Source: CAVPWP01 sp963709395 (GTDB taxonomy: Bacteria; Pseudomonadota; Alphaproteobacteria; Rhodobacterales; Rhodobacteraceae). From it: a stretch of DNA of 64,000 nt. Positions within the stretch are counted from its first letter, which is position 1. Each line of letters begins with the position of its first letter. A model generated the notes under the pieces. That model was given only the letters and a program-made list of their open reading frames with translations. It did no database searches and was not told the DNA's origin. Both the position numbers and the translations under genes were made by a program. Positions 17,415-28,564 of the stretch are shown piece after piece. The stretch is taken from assembly GCA_963709395.1 (NCBI GenBank), contig CAVPWP010000020.1:310001-374000 (forward strand), in the 5' to 3' direction.

Positions 17415-17428
17415 TTGATTTCGATCAA
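17415..17428. promoter_or_regulatory. Perfect FNR/Crp-family type box
   Basis: TTGAT-TTCG-ATCAA, an exact match to the FNR-type consensus TTGAT-N4-ATCAA. It abuts the stop codon of the response regulator gene and lies 54 bases before the terminator hairpin. Which transcript it would control is unclear; chance is possible but unlikely in such GC-rich DNA. Confidence 0.5.
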
Positions 17429-18118
17429 TTACGCTACCAGACGATAGCCGCCCGATTCGGTGACAAGAAGGCGCGCATTGGACGGATCCGGTTCGATTTT
17501 CTGGCGAAGCCGGTAGATGTGCGTCTCCAGCGTGTGCGTGGTGACGCCCGCGTTGTAGCCCCAGACCTCGTGCAGCAGGATATCGCGCGGCACCACGCCC
17601 TCGCTTGCCCGATAGAGGAACTTGAGGATGTTGGTTTCCTTCTCGGTCAGGCGGATCTTCTTCTCGTCCTCGGTCACCAGCATCTTCTGGGCCGGCTTGA
17701 AGGTATAGGGCCCAAGCTGGAAGATGGCGTCTTCCGACTGCTCGTGCTGACGCAATTGGGCCCGGATGCGCGCAAGAAGCACGGGGAACTTGAACGGCTT
17801 CGTGACATAGTCGTTTGCGCCCGCATCGAGACCCAGGATCGTGTCGGAATCGCTGTCATGCCCGGTCAGCATGAGGATGGGACATTTCACACCCTGCTTG
17901 CGCATCAGCCGGCACAATTCGCGGCCATCCGTATCGGGAAGCCCGACATCGAGGATGACGAGGTCGTAGAGCGCGGCGCGCGCCTTTTCCATCGCCTCGG
18001 CACCGTTGGCGGCTTCGAACACGTCGAAGTCCTCGGTCATCACCAGCTGTTCGCCAAGTGCCTCGCGCAGGTCGTCGTCATCATCGACGAGAAGGATTCT
18101 CTTCACATTCGCAGCCAT
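17429..18118 (-). CDS. OmpR/PhoB-family response regulator
   Basis: 229 residues from ATG 18118 (MAANVKRILLVDDDDDLREA). Receiver domain with the acidic pocket in LLVDDDDD, phosphorylatable aspartate in LVILDVGLPDTDGRELC, switch residue in PILMLTGHDSDSD and lysine in NDYVTKPFKFP. The winged-helix effector ends with ETNILKFLYRASEGVVPRDI, ETHIYRLRQKIEPD and TESGGYRLVA. No histidine kinase gene is near, so the partner is encoded elsewhere. It is divergent from the GTP cyclohydrolase gene with 143 bases between starts, and ends in a strong terminator. Targets cannot be inferred from this sequence. Confidence 0.93.
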   Translation of the reverse strand: MAANVKRILLVDDDDDLREALGEQLVMTEDFDVFEAANGAEAMEKARAALYDLVILDVGLPDTDGRELCRLMRKQGVKCPILMLTGHDSDSDTILGLDAGANDYVTKPFKFPVLLARIRAQLRQHEQSEDAIFQLGPYTFKPAQKMLVTEDEKKIRLTEKETNILKFLYRASEGVVPRDILLHEVWGYNAGVTTHTLETHIYRLRQKIEPDPSNARLLVTESGGYRLVA

Positions 18119-18261
18119 TTGCGCCTCCCTCGGCTTGTCTTGCGCTCCAGACATGTTGGGTGGAACGGGCGCTGGCAAGATTTGCTGCAGAATCCTCACG
18201 CGCTCGTGTCGCAGGCACGGCGATTGTTTCAAATCCCGGGGAGAGGCGATAGACGAAGGCG

Positions 18262-19359
18262 ATGACCGGACCACTTCCGCCGCCCCTTGGCCCGACCGAG
18301 GCCGAACATCTCGCCCGCGCGCTGGGCGATCTTCGGCTTGGGCTGCCGGTCGTGCTGCGCGAAGGACAGTCGGCAGCACTTGCGGTCGCCGCCGAAGGGC
18401 TGGGCGAAGACCGCCTGTCGGCGCTGCGCGGGTTCGGCGTGCCGCGGCTTGCCATCACCGACTGGCGGGCCGAGACCCTGAAGGCGCGGCCCTATGATGG
18501 CGACCTTGCGCGCCTGATCCTGCCCGGCGATGCCGACGCGGCCTGGGTGCGCAGCGTGGCCGAACCGGCCAACGATCTCGCGACCCCCCTTCTGGGCCCG
18601 TTCCGCGAAGATCGGGGCGGCGACGCGGAGGCAGCCCGCCTTGCCATCCGGCTTGCGAAGGCGGCGCATCTGCTGCCCGCCGCCGTGCTGGTCGAGATCC
18701 CGCGGGACACGCCCACGCCCGGCCTGACGGTTCTGTCCGTCGGCGCGACGCTGAAGGCACTGGCCGCACCCGTGCATCATGTCCGCGTGGTCAGCGGCCG
18801 CGTCCCGCTGTCGGTTCACGAGGCCGGTCGGGTCCATGTCTTCCGCCCCGAGAACGGCGGCGACGAACACTACGTCGCCGAAATCGGCAACCCCGACCGC
18901 GCAAAGCCGGTTCTGGCACGGCTCCATTCGGCCTGCTTCACGGGCGATGTGCTCGGCTCGCTCAAGTGCGATTGCGGGCCGCAACTGCACGCGGCGCTGG
19001 CGCGGATCGCCGAGGACGGCGCAGGCGTGCTCCTTTATCTCAACCAGGAGGGGCGCGGGATCGGGCTTGCCAACAAGATGCGCGCCTACAGCCTGCAGGA
19101 TCAGGGCTTCGACACGGTCGAGGCGAATCACCGGCTGGGCTTCGAGGATGATGAACGTGACTTCCGGACCGGCGCCGATATCCTGCGCCGCATGGGGTTC
19201 TCGTCGGTGCGGCTGATGACCAACAACCCCGCCAAGGTCGCGATGATGGAAAGCTGCGGGGTCAGGGTGGCCGAACGCGTTCCTCTCAAGGTCGGCCTCA
19301 ATCCGCTGAATGCCGGGTATCTCGACGTCAAGGCGAAGAAGTCGGGGCATATCCTGTGA
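18262..19359 (+). CDS. ribA: GTP cyclohydrolase II
   Basis: 365 residues. First enzyme of riboflavin synthesis: GTP to 2,5-diamino-6-ribosylamino-pyrimidinone phosphate. The C-terminal ~200 residues carry the zinc site HSACFTGDVLGSLKCDCG and the catalytic YLNQEGRGIGLANKMRAYSL and VRLMTNNPAKVAMM. The N-terminal ~150 residues resemble a decayed DHBP synthase (RibB) domain: AARLAIRLAKAAHLLPAA matches its end, but the acidic metal motif is missing. So only GTP cyclohydrolase activity is expected. Overlaps the L,D-transpeptidase gene by four bases. Confidence 0.93.
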   Translation: MTGPLPPPLGPTEAEHLARALGDLRLGLPVVLREGQSAALAVAAEGLGEDRLSALRGFGVPRLAITDWRAETLKARPYDGDLARLILPGDADAAWVRSVAEPANDLATPLLGPFREDRGGDAEAARLAIRLAKAAHLLPAAVLVEIPRDTPTPGLTVLSVGATLKALAAPVHHVRVVSGRVPLSVHEAGRVHVFRPENGGDEHYVAEIGNPDRAKPVLARLHSACFTGDVLGSLKCDCGPQLHAALARIAEDGAGVLLYLNQEGRGIGLANKMRAYSLQDQGFDTVEANHRLGFEDDERDFRTGADILRRMGFSSVRLMTNNPAKVAMMESCGVRVAERVPLKVGLNPLNAGYLDVKAKKSGHIL

Positions 19360-19868
19360 CGCCGCGCGACATGGTCCTGACACCGTCGGGCCTGCGCTTT
19401 CTGGGCCGGACCATGCCCTGCTCGATCGGGCGTGGCGGGCTGACCGACGACAAGCGCGAAGGCGACGGGGCAACGCCCATCGGAACGCACGGGCTGGTCG
19501 GGATGCTCTATCGCCCCGACCGCATCGCGCGGCCCACGGACTGGGCGGTGCCGATCCGGCCCGGCGACCTCTGGTCGGACGATCCGAAGGATCCCGACTA
19601 CAACCTCATGGTGCGCGCACCGCATCCCTTCAGCCACGAACAGCTTCGGCGGGCGGACCGGCTTTACGACCTTGTCATCCTGACCGACTGGAACTGGCCG
19701 CGCGCGGTGCGCGGACGGGGGTCGGCGATCTTCCTGCATCGCTGGCGCAAGCCCGGCCACCCGACGGAAGGCTGCATCGCGCTGGCACCCGGGGATCTGG
19801 CCTGGCTGGCGCCGCGCATCCGCTTTGCGACACGGCTGATCGTGCCGCACCTGGCACCCCGGCGCTAG
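19356..19868 (+). CDS. L,D-transpeptidase family protein (YkuD domain)
   Basis: 170 residues from a GTG overlapping the ribA stop. Carries the YkuD-type signature with catalytic His and Cys in FLHRWRKPGHPTEGCIALAP; upstream motifs are DDKREGDGATPIGTHGLVGM and DPDYNLMVRAPH. There is no signal peptide, unlike classical periplasmic L,D-transpeptidases, so it belongs to the short YkuD branch of uncertain location and substrate. Its TAG shares the CTAG tetranucleotide with the stop of the convergent YggS gene. Confidence 0.88.
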   Translation: MTPRDMVLTPSGLRFLGRTMPCSIGRGGLTDDKREGDGATPIGTHGLVGMLYRPDRIARPTDWAVPIRPGDLWSDDPKDPDYNLMVRAPHPFSHEQLRRADRLYDLVILTDWNWPRAVRGRGSAIFLHRWRKPGHPTEGCIALAPGDLAWLAPRIRFATRLIVPHLAPRR

Positions 19869-20518
19869 GCCGTCTTGCGCGCGCCGAAGATCGCCGATCC
19901 GACGCGGATATGCGTGGCGCCCTGCATCACCGCCGTCTCGAAATCGTCGCTCATTCCCATCGACAGACCCTCGAGCCCGTTGCGCGCGGCGATCTTCGCC
20001 AGAAGCGCGAAATGCAGCGTCGGTTCCTCGTCGATGGGCGGGATGCACATCAGACCCCGCACGGGAAGATCCATCGCCCGGCACTCGGCCACGAAGGCGT
20101 CCGCCTCGGATGGCAGGACGCCGGCCTTCTGAGGCTCTTCGCCGGTATTGACCTGGATGAAAAGTCCGGGGCACTGCCCGATCTCCTGCGCGAGCCGCGC
20201 AAGGGTGGCCGCCAGCTTGGGGCGGTCGACCGAATGAATCGCCTGGCACAACTCCATCGCCTGCCGGGCCTTGTTGGTCTGCAACGGGCCGATCAGGTGC
20301 AATTCGATCCCGTCGAACCGCGCGCGGAACTCCGGCCATTTGCCGGCAGCCTCCTGCACCCGGTTTTCGCCGAAGACACGGTGGCCTTCGGTCAGGACCG
20401 CCTCGACCCGGTCGTTCGGTTGCTGCTTTGACACGGCGATCAGCGTGACCGACCCCTCGGGGCGGCCCGCGCGGCGTTCGGCCTTGGTCAGTCTGGTACG
20501 GATATCGGAAAGTGACAT
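19865..20518 (-). CDS. YggS-family PLP homeostasis protein
   Basis: 217 residues. Binds pyridoxal 5'-phosphate through the lysine in TLIAVSKQQPNDRVEAVL (K31) and is involved in B6 and amino-acid homeostasis in relatives; no catalytic activity is known. Other motifs: HRVFGENRVQEAAGKW, LHLIGPLQTNKARQAMELC, GLMCIPPIDEEP, LSMGMSDDFETAVMQGATHI and RVGSAIFGAR. Position within the window suggests no special pathway. Confidence 0.95.
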   Translation of the reverse strand: MSLSDIRTRLTKAERRAGRPEGSVTLIAVSKQQPNDRVEAVLTEGHRVFGENRVQEAAGKWPEFRARFDGIELHLIGPLQTNKARQAMELCQAIHSVDRPKLAATLARLAQEIGQCPGLFIQVNTGEEPQKAGVLPSEADAFVAECRAMDLPVRGLMCIPPIDEEPTLHFALLAKIAARNGLEGLSMGMSDDFETAVMQGATHIRVGSAIFGARKTA

Positions 20519-20564
20519 GGGGCGCCTCCTTTCATCGCTGTCTGCGACAGGTGCGCCAAAAAGA

Positions 20565-20591
20565 AAAGAGCGGGCGCAAGGCCCGCTCTTT
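20565..20591 (-). terminator. Terminator after the porin gene
   Basis: A perfect 11-base stem AAAGAGCGGGC (20565-20575) with GCCCGCTCTTT (20581-20591) and a five-base loop. On the minus strand it continues TTCTTTTT, so it ends the porin transcript; the YggS gene starts 47 bases beyond. Confidence 0.9.
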
Positions 20592-20614
20592 CCAGATCGT
20601 TTGTTCAGGCTCGA

Positions 20615-21649
20615 TCAGAACGTGAACGCGATACCGAAGTCATAGGCATCTTCGCCGCTGGTTTCGTTCGACACATAACCGCCGACCAGCGATGCACCGC
20701 CGCCGAGGTCATAGGCCGCGCCGAGACCCCAGGCTTCTGTGCCGATGGAGGAACCGGCCAACTCGATATCCGTCGAGTCCGTGTAGAAGGCAGTCACCGT
20801 GGTTGCGTCGAAGGTGTAGTCACCCGAGATGCCCCACTGGTCGCCGTCCGCGTCACCCGAGGCGGTGCCCCAGATGAGCTTACCGGTGAAATCGCCGAAC
20901 GTGGCGGTGCCGCCGAGGATCCAGTGATCGGTATTCAGCGCATCGTTGTTTTCGTAGCCCGCGGCAACCGAGAAGTTGCCGAACGCGTACGAGCCGCCGA
21001 CCGAGTAGTTGATGTCGGATTCAACGCCGACGAACGTCGTCGGCGACGTCGCCGACACGTAGACCGCCCAGTCACCACCGGAGTACTCATAGAGCGCGGC
21101 AGGAAGCGAACCGCCGATACCCGGACCTGCGATGTAGATGTTCTCGTTCAGGTCGCTGAGGCCGGTGAGACCGACACCCGAGACATACCCGACGGCAGCC
21201 TCAGCAGCGCCATCGACATCACCCATCGAGAGCTTGCCGAAGCTGCCTTCGATGAAGACCGAGCCTGCACCGCCAAATGTGCCGCCGCCCTGAAGGGTTG
21301 CGGTAGCGGGGTTAAAGCCATCGTCACCCGGGGTACGACCCTGGGCATCGACAATGCCTACGTTGCCAGCATTGTCGGCGCGGATCGTACCGCCGAACGC
21401 AAGACCCGAATCCGTCTCGCCCGAAGCCGTGAAGATGATCCGGATCCGGCTCGTGAAGGTGAGCTCATCGTTGCGGTTTACTGTGATATCATCCGGGGTG
21501 CCCGGAAGCCCATCGGGACCGTCAAGGGTGAGAGTGCCGTTGAAGCCGTCAATCACACCCATCCGCCCGTCACCGCCGACCGACACGTCAGCTGCAGCGA
21601 AGCCAGCCGACATGACCAGTGCGGTCGAGGCAAGGAGAACTTTTTTCAT
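20615..21649 (-). CDS. Outer-membrane porin, Rhodobacteraceae type
   Basis: 344 residues from ATG 21649: signal peptide MKKVLLASTALVMSAGFAAA cut before DVSVGG. The mature part is beta-strand rich with many Gly/Asp/aromatic residues (GSVFIEGSFGKLSMGDVDGA, NYSVGGSYAFGNFSVAAGYE, GDYTFDATTVTAFYT) and ends with the phenylalanine typical of outer-membrane barrels (YDFGIAFTF). It should form general diffusion trimers. A loop near residue 30 (GPDGLPGTPDDITVNRND) is acidic. Monocistronic: own terminator, and a 240-base divergent region to the DUF3576 gene. Confidence 0.92.
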   Translation of the reverse strand: MKKVLLASTALVMSAGFAAADVSVGGDGRMGVIDGFNGTLTLDGPDGLPGTPDDITVNRNDELTFTSRIRIIFTASGETDSGLAFGGTIRADNAGNVGIVDAQGRTPGDDGFNPATATLQGGGTFGGAGSVFIEGSFGKLSMGDVDGAAEAAVGYVSGVGLTGLSDLNENIYIAGPGIGGSLPAALYEYSGGDWAVYVSATSPTTFVGVESDINYSVGGSYAFGNFSVAAGYENNDALNTDHWILGGTATFGDFTGKLIWGTASGDADGDQWGISGDYTFDATTVTAFYTDSTDIELAGSSIGTEAWGLGAAYDLGGGASLVGGYVSNETSGEDAYDFGIAFTF

Positions 21650-21889
21650 GTTGTTTCCCTCGTGTTTCAATTACACCTCAATCCGGCTAGCCCGAATTGA
21701 TTGGCGTCTGTTTCTGCCTCTTGCGTCCTGATTGCAAGCCAAGGCCGGAGGGCCTTTCCAAACCGGCCCCGTGTTGGTGCAGCTTTGCCACAGTGGATCG
21801 GCGGCCCGTTGCCGACGCAGGCGGGCGAAAGCGCTTGTCGGGGAAAAGGGGCTTCGATACTAACTGAAAAACGCCCACTGACGCGGGAC

Positions 21890-22405
21890 ATGAGCTTGAA
21901 ATTCTCATCCGGAATATTGCCAATCTCGGTTTTCGCTCTCGCCCTGTCCGGTTGCGACGGGCTGACCCCGACCGAGCGCACCGGTCTCAGCCCAACCGAG
22001 CGCGCCGTGCAGGAAGGTCTTCTGGACGGGGCCAACCCGACCGGGGCGGAGGTGATTCAGCAGTCGTCCATCTTCGATCTCTTCGGCGATGGCGACGAGA
22101 ACAACACCCGGGTCGAGGTGAACCGCTATATCTGGAACGCGGCGCTGCAGATCCTCGACTTCATGCCGATCGAAGCGGTCGATCCCTTCACCGGGGTGAT
22201 CGTCTATGGATACGGGACCCCGCCGGGAAGCGGCACCGCCTATCGCGGGACCGTTCTGGTGCAGGACCCCGCGCTCGACGCCCGGGCGTTGAACGTGTCG
22301 CTTTCCACCCGCAGCGGACCGGTCGACGCCGACACCGCCCGCGCTGTCGAAGACGCCATCCTGACCCGCGCGCGCGAGCTTCGCATCCGCGACAACGCGC
22401 TCTAG
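21890..22405 (+). CDS. DUF3576 lipoprotein
   Basis: 171 residues. A lipoprotein signal ends with lipobox LSGC (FALALSGCDGL, Cys about residue 22). The body has SSIFDLFGDGDENNTRVEVN, RYIWNAALQILDFMPIEAVD and PFTGVIVYGYG, which is the DUF3576 pattern. It is the usual gene before leuS in this family of bacteria; a role in envelope assembly is plausible because lptE lies downstream, but this is inference. The 240-base region upstream also has a six-base perfect hairpin (21741-21756). Confidence 0.88.
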   Translation: MSLKFSSGILPISVFALALSGCDGLTPTERTGLSPTERAVQEGLLDGANPTGAEVIQQSSIFDLFGDGDENNTRVEVNRYIWNAALQILDFMPIEAVDPFTGVIVYGYGTPPGSGTAYRGTVLVQDPALDARALNVSLSTRSGPVDADTARAVEDAILTRARELRIRDNAL

Positions 22406-22520
22406 ACCCCGCCACATCGCGCAAGTATCACGTTGCCCGACCGGGGCTCGACTGGGGCCCGACCGGCACCCGACCCGTCCCTGCCGACCGGCAGGCGAAG
22501 ACTTTCAAGGAACGCACGCC

Positions 22521-25126
<2,606 letters not shown>

Positions 25127-25140
<14 letters not shown>

Positions 25141-25618
25141 CCGCCGCGCATTTCTGACCCTTTCCGCGCTTGCGCTTGCGGGCTGTGGGTTCACGCCGGC
25201 GCTTGGTCCGAGCGGGTCTGCGGCGGCGTTGCGCGGGCGGGTCGCAATCGACGAGCCATCCGACATAGATGGGTTCGAACTGGTGCGCGCCCTCGAGGCA
25301 GAGCTTGGAGCGCCCGAGGCACCGCTCTACCAGCTGAGCGCGGATATCCGTGTTGCCAATGAAGGGGTTGGCATTCTTCCTGACCAGACGATCACCCGGT
25401 TCAATGTGCTGGGCCTTGTCGACTACCGTCTGACCGAGATCGCCACCGGGGAAACGGTCGCGTCCGGGCAGGTGACGAATTTCACGACCTATTCCGCAAC
25501 CTCGACCACGGTGGCCACCACCTCGGCCCAGCGCGATGCGCGCGACCGGCTGATGGTGATCCTCGCCGATCAGATCGCGGCTGAGCTTGCATTGGCCGCG
25601 CGGGACCTGCCCGTATGA
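25127..25618 (+). CDS. lptE: LPS assembly lipoprotein LptE
   Basis: 163 residues. A Tat- or Sec-like N-terminus (SSDRRAFLTLSALALAGCGF) with lipobox ALAGC. The mature domain has the LptE pattern: YQLSADIRVANEGVGILPDQ, TRFNVLGLVDYRLTEIATGE and TSAQRDARDRLMVILADQI. It plugs the LptD barrel in the outer membrane. It begins inside the leuS 3' end and overlaps the holA start by ATGA; the order leuS-lptE-holA is widely conserved in proteobacteria, which supports the name. Confidence 0.9.
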
Positions 25619-26628
25619 AGCTGTCCCCGCGCGATGCGACCGCCTATTTCGACCGGCCAGACCCGGCCCGGGCGGGACTCCTGATCTATGGCGGCGACGC
25701 GATGCGGGTGGCGCTGAAGCGACAGCAAGTCATCGCCGCGCTGATTGGTCCCCAGGGCGAGGCCGAAATGCGGCTTGACCGCATTCCCGGCGCCGATGTG
25801 CGGCGCGACAAGGCCATGCTGTCGGACGCGGTTCGGGCCAGCGGCTTTTTCCCCGGCACGCGGGTCGCCTTCGTCGAGGACGCTGGCGATGCGGCGGCCG
25901 ATGTCATCGCGGCGGCGCTGGACGAGTGGCGCGAGGGCGATGCGGTGATCGTGGTGACGGCGGGTGCGCTGACCCCGCGGTCGGCGCTGCGCAAGCTGTT
26001 CGAAGGCCACAAGAACGCGTTCGCCGCGGCGATCTACGACGACCCGCCCTCGCGGGCCGAGATCGAAGGCGCGCTGCGATCCGCCGGGTTGAAGGACATC
26101 ACGCCCGAGGCGATGACCGCGATCGGCGACCTTGGGCGGGACCTCGACCCGGGCGACTTCCGGCAGTTCCTTGAAAAACTGGGGCTCTACAAACTGGGCG
26201 ACACCAAGCCCCTGTCGCCCGAGGATGTCGCCGCCTGCGCCCCCGCCTCGACCGAGGCCGAGGTCGACGATCTTCTGCACGCCGTGGCGGAAGCCGAGGC
26301 GGCCCGTATCGGCCCGCTTCTGCGCCGTCTCGAAGCGCAGGGCGTCCTGCCGGTCACCCTTTGCATCACCGCGCAGCGGCATTTCCGCGCCCTGCACACA
26401 GCGGCCGCCGATCCCAAGGGGGCCGGCGCGGGAATGGCCCGGGCGCGCGTCGCGTGGAAACACCGCGACAGGATGCAGCGGCAGGCGTCGCGCTGGGGGG
26501 CGGCGCGGCTTGAACAGGCGCTTGGCCTCCTGATCGACACCGATCTCGCCCTGCGGTCCACCACCCCGGTTCCGCCCATGCCGGTCATGGAACGAACCCT
26601 TGTCCGGCTTGCAAGGCTGGCGCCATGA
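25615..26628 (+). CDS. holA: DNA polymerase III subunit delta
   Basis: 337 residues. Clamp-loader subunit that opens the beta clamp. The delta fold is recognisable: YFDRPDPARAGLLIYGGDAM (Walker-like P-loop remnant), DAVIVVTAGALTPRSALRKL, then LGRDLDPGDFRQFLEKLGLY in the helical lid and ITAQRHFRALHTAAADPKGA in the C-terminal collar. Overlaps lptE and the glutathione transferase gene by four bases at each end. Confidence 0.93.
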   Translation: MKLSPRDATAYFDRPDPARAGLLIYGGDAMRVALKRQQVIAALIGPQGEAEMRLDRIPGADVRRDKAMLSDAVRASGFFPGTRVAFVEDAGDAAADVIAAALDEWREGDAVIVVTAGALTPRSALRKLFEGHKNAFAAAIYDDPPSRAEIEGALRSAGLKDITPEAMTAIGDLGRDLDPGDFRQFLEKLGLYKLGDTKPLSPEDVAACAPASTEAEVDDLLHAVAEAEAARIGPLLRRLEAQGVLPVTLCITAQRHFRALHTAAADPKGAGAGMARARVAWKHRDRMQRQASRWGAARLEQALGLLIDTDLALRSTTPVPPMPVMERTLVRLARLAP

Positions 26629-27218
26629 GCGGCTATACCGTCTACGGATCACCCCGGAACCGCGGCATTCGGGTGATCTGGATGCTCGAGGAACTGGGCC
26701 AGAGCTACCGGCTGCACACCGATCCGCCCCGGTCCGACGCGGTGCGCGCCGTCAATCCGCTGGGCAAGGTCCCGGTTCTGCTGGATGGGGACGCAGCCCT
26801 GACAGATTCGGTCGCGATCCTGACCTACCTTGCGGACAAGCATGGCGCTTTGACCTTCCCGGCAGGCACCCTTGAGCGCGCCCGGCAGGACGCGCGCATG
26901 CTGTTCGTCCTCGACGAAATGGACAGCATCCTGTGGACGGCGGCGCGCCACAGCTTCATCCTGCCCGAAGAGATGCGCATGCCCGACATCAAGACAAGCC
27001 TGAAATGGGAGTTCGAACAGGCCATCGCCCGCTTCGAGACCCTTCTGGGCGAGGGCCCGTTCCTGATGGGCGACACTATGACCATCGCCGATATCGTTGC
27101 GGCCCACTGCGGCGGCTGGGCGATCGCGGCGCGGTTCCCTGTCGAGTCCGAAAGCTTCCGCGCCTATGTGGATCGGCTTCGGGCCCGCCCAGCCTTCCTT
27201 CGGGCCGCAGCCCAGTAA
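26625..27218 (+). CDS. Glutathione S-transferase family protein
   Basis: 197 residues. N-terminal thioredoxin-like glutathione site: YTVYGSPRNRGIRVIWMLEE, AVNPLGKVPVLLDGD and LTDSVAILTYLADKHG; the C-terminal all-helical domain contains GEGPFLMGDTMTIADIVAAH, the N-capping box of GSTs. Probably a detoxification enzyme; the substrate is unknown. It is the last gene of the leuS-lptE-holA run. Confidence 0.92.
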   Translation: MSGYTVYGSPRNRGIRVIWMLEELGQSYRLHTDPPRSDAVRAVNPLGKVPVLLDGDAALTDSVAILTYLADKHGALTFPAGTLERARQDARMLFVLDEMDSILWTAARHSFILPEEMRMPDIKTSLKWEFEQAIARFETLLGEGPFLMGDTMTIADIVAAHCGGWAIAARFPVESESFRAYVDRLRARPAFLRAAAQ

Positions 27219-27242
27219 AGGTTGCAGCGACTCTCACCGGGT

Positions 27243-27333
27243 AACCCTCGCAGGGTTCGGGGTGGCTTGTCACCACGCCTTCACGTGCACCCTGCCGCGG
27301 CTGACCGGTTATTCCGCGCTCCGGCGCAGGGTG
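27243..27333. other. Hairpin-rich intergenic region between convergent genes
   Basis: Three inverted repeats in 91 bases: AACCCT/AGGGTT (27243-27248 with 27252-27257), GGTG/CACC (27261-27264 with 27271-27274) and a long imperfect stem with CACCCTG (27288-27294) against CAGGGTG (27327-27333) and an inner CGCGG (27296-27300) against CCGCG (27314-27318). No T-run follows on either strand and I see no open frame. It could be a Rho-independent-like stop for both genes, a small RNA or an extragenic palindrome. Confidence 0.45.
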
Positions 27334-27349
27334 GCGACGCGTCCATGCT

Positions 27350-28564
27350 CTATGCCGCGAGGCGGTGCGCTGCGGCCAGGCCGGCCCGGCGCCCCGTGGC
27401 AAGACAGGCGGTCAGTAGATAGCCGCCGGTCGGCGCCTCCCAGTCGATCATCTCACCGGCGGCGAAGATGCCGGGCGCGGCGGTCAGCATCAGATCCTCG
27501 TCAAGCGCATCCCAGCGCAGCCCGCCGGCGGTCGAAATGGCCTCGTCGATGGGGCGCGGACCGGCATGGCGAACGGGCAGGGACTTGAGCAGCGCGGGCA
27601 GCGCAGCATCTTCCGGCAGCGGGCGGCCGAATTCGTTCAGAAGCGCCAGCCGCGCGGGGTCGAGGCGCAGCGCCTTGCGCAGGCGGTTCGACCGGCTTTC
27701 TCGCGGCGGTGCACGACCAAGCCGAAGGGCGATTTCCTCGGCAGAAAGGTCGGGCAGGAGGTCCAGAAACAGCGGGGCCCCATCACGGACAGCGGTGAAA
27801 ACGGTATAGATGCCGCCGCCCTCGAGCCCCCTTGCGGAAATGACGAACTCACCCCGACTGCGGACGCCCCCCGCGACAAGGGCGGCCCCCTTCACCGGAT
27901 GTCCGAACTGCCGCGCCATCTGGGGCGACCAGTCGACGGACAGTCCGGCATTCGACGGACGGAATGGTGCAAGCGGCACCTGTTGTGCGGTGACGGCCCC
28001 GACCCAGGCCCCGTCCGAGCCCAGACGTGCCCAGCTTGCCCCGCCCATCGCCAGGATGCAGACGCGGGGCTCGATGTCCTGCATCCCGTCGGGTGTCGCG
28101 AACCTGTGGATGTGCTCTGACCAGCCCTGCCATTTCCAACGGGTGCGAATCTCCACTCCATACCCCTCAAGGCGGCGCAGCCAGGCCCGAAGAAGCGGTG
28201 ACGCCTTCATCGCCTTCGGAAAGACCCGCCCCGACGACCCCGCGAACGTCTCCTGCCCCAGCCCCGCCGCCCAGGCGCGAATCGCCTCGGCGTCGAAGTC
28301 CCGGATGATCTGTGACAGCCTGCCCGCGGCGTCCCCATAGGCGGCGATCAGTTGCTCGGCCGGGGCGTCGTGGGTCAGGTTCAACCCCGACTTGCCCGCC
28401 ATAAGGAATTTGCGCCCGACCGAGGGCTTGGCATCGGCCAGCAGGACCGCGTGACCGGCCGCACCCAGCATCTCGGCCGCCATCAGACCGGCCGGCCCGC
28501 CGCCCACGATCAGGGCGTCGACGCGCCTTGCATCGCCCTTCGATCGCTCCAGACTCTCCGCCAT
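27350..28564 (-). CDS. FAD-dependent oxidoreductase, BaiN/HI0933 type (TIGR03862-like)
   Basis: 404 residues from ATG 28564. Rossmann motif DALIVGGGPAGLMAAEML near residue 20, substrate-region FLMAGKSGLNLTH, ISTAGGLRWDALDEDLM and the C-terminal FAD contact GIFAAGEMIDWEAPTGGYLL. This matches the HI0933-like flavoprotein family whose members have no agreed reaction. Its start codon overlaps, on the other strand, the start codon of the HNH gene. Long in-frame codons upstream run inside that gene and are not used. Confidence 0.9.
   Translation of the reverse strand: MAESLERSKGDARRVDALIVGGGPAGLMAAEMLGAAGHAVLLADAKPSVGRKFLMAGKSGLNLTHDAPAEQLIAAYGDAAGRLSQIIRDFDAEAIRAWAAGLGQETFAGSSGRVFPKAMKASPLLRAWLRRLEGYGVEIRTRWKWQGWSEHIHRFATPDGMQDIEPRVCILAMGGASWARLGSDGAWVGAVTAQQVPLAPFRPSNAGLSVDWSPQMARQFGHPVKGAALVAGGVRSRGEFVISARGLEGGGIYTVFTAVRDGAPLFLDLLPDLSAEEIALRLGRAPPRESRSNRLRKALRLDPARLALLNEFGRPLPEDAALPALLKSLPVRHAGPRPIDEAISTAGGLRWDALDEDLMLTAAPGIFAAGEMIDWEAPTGGYLLTACLATGRRAGLAAAHRLAA

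Noticed and set aside
17276..17428. FNR box as a promoter of the DUF924 gene
   Set aside because: An intrinsic terminator on the same strand lies between box and gene, so it cannot simply drive that gene.
21741..21756. Six-base perfect hairpin between porin and the DUF3576 gene as a terminator
   Set aside because: It sits in a divergent intergenic region where no transcript ends; probably chance or a binding site.
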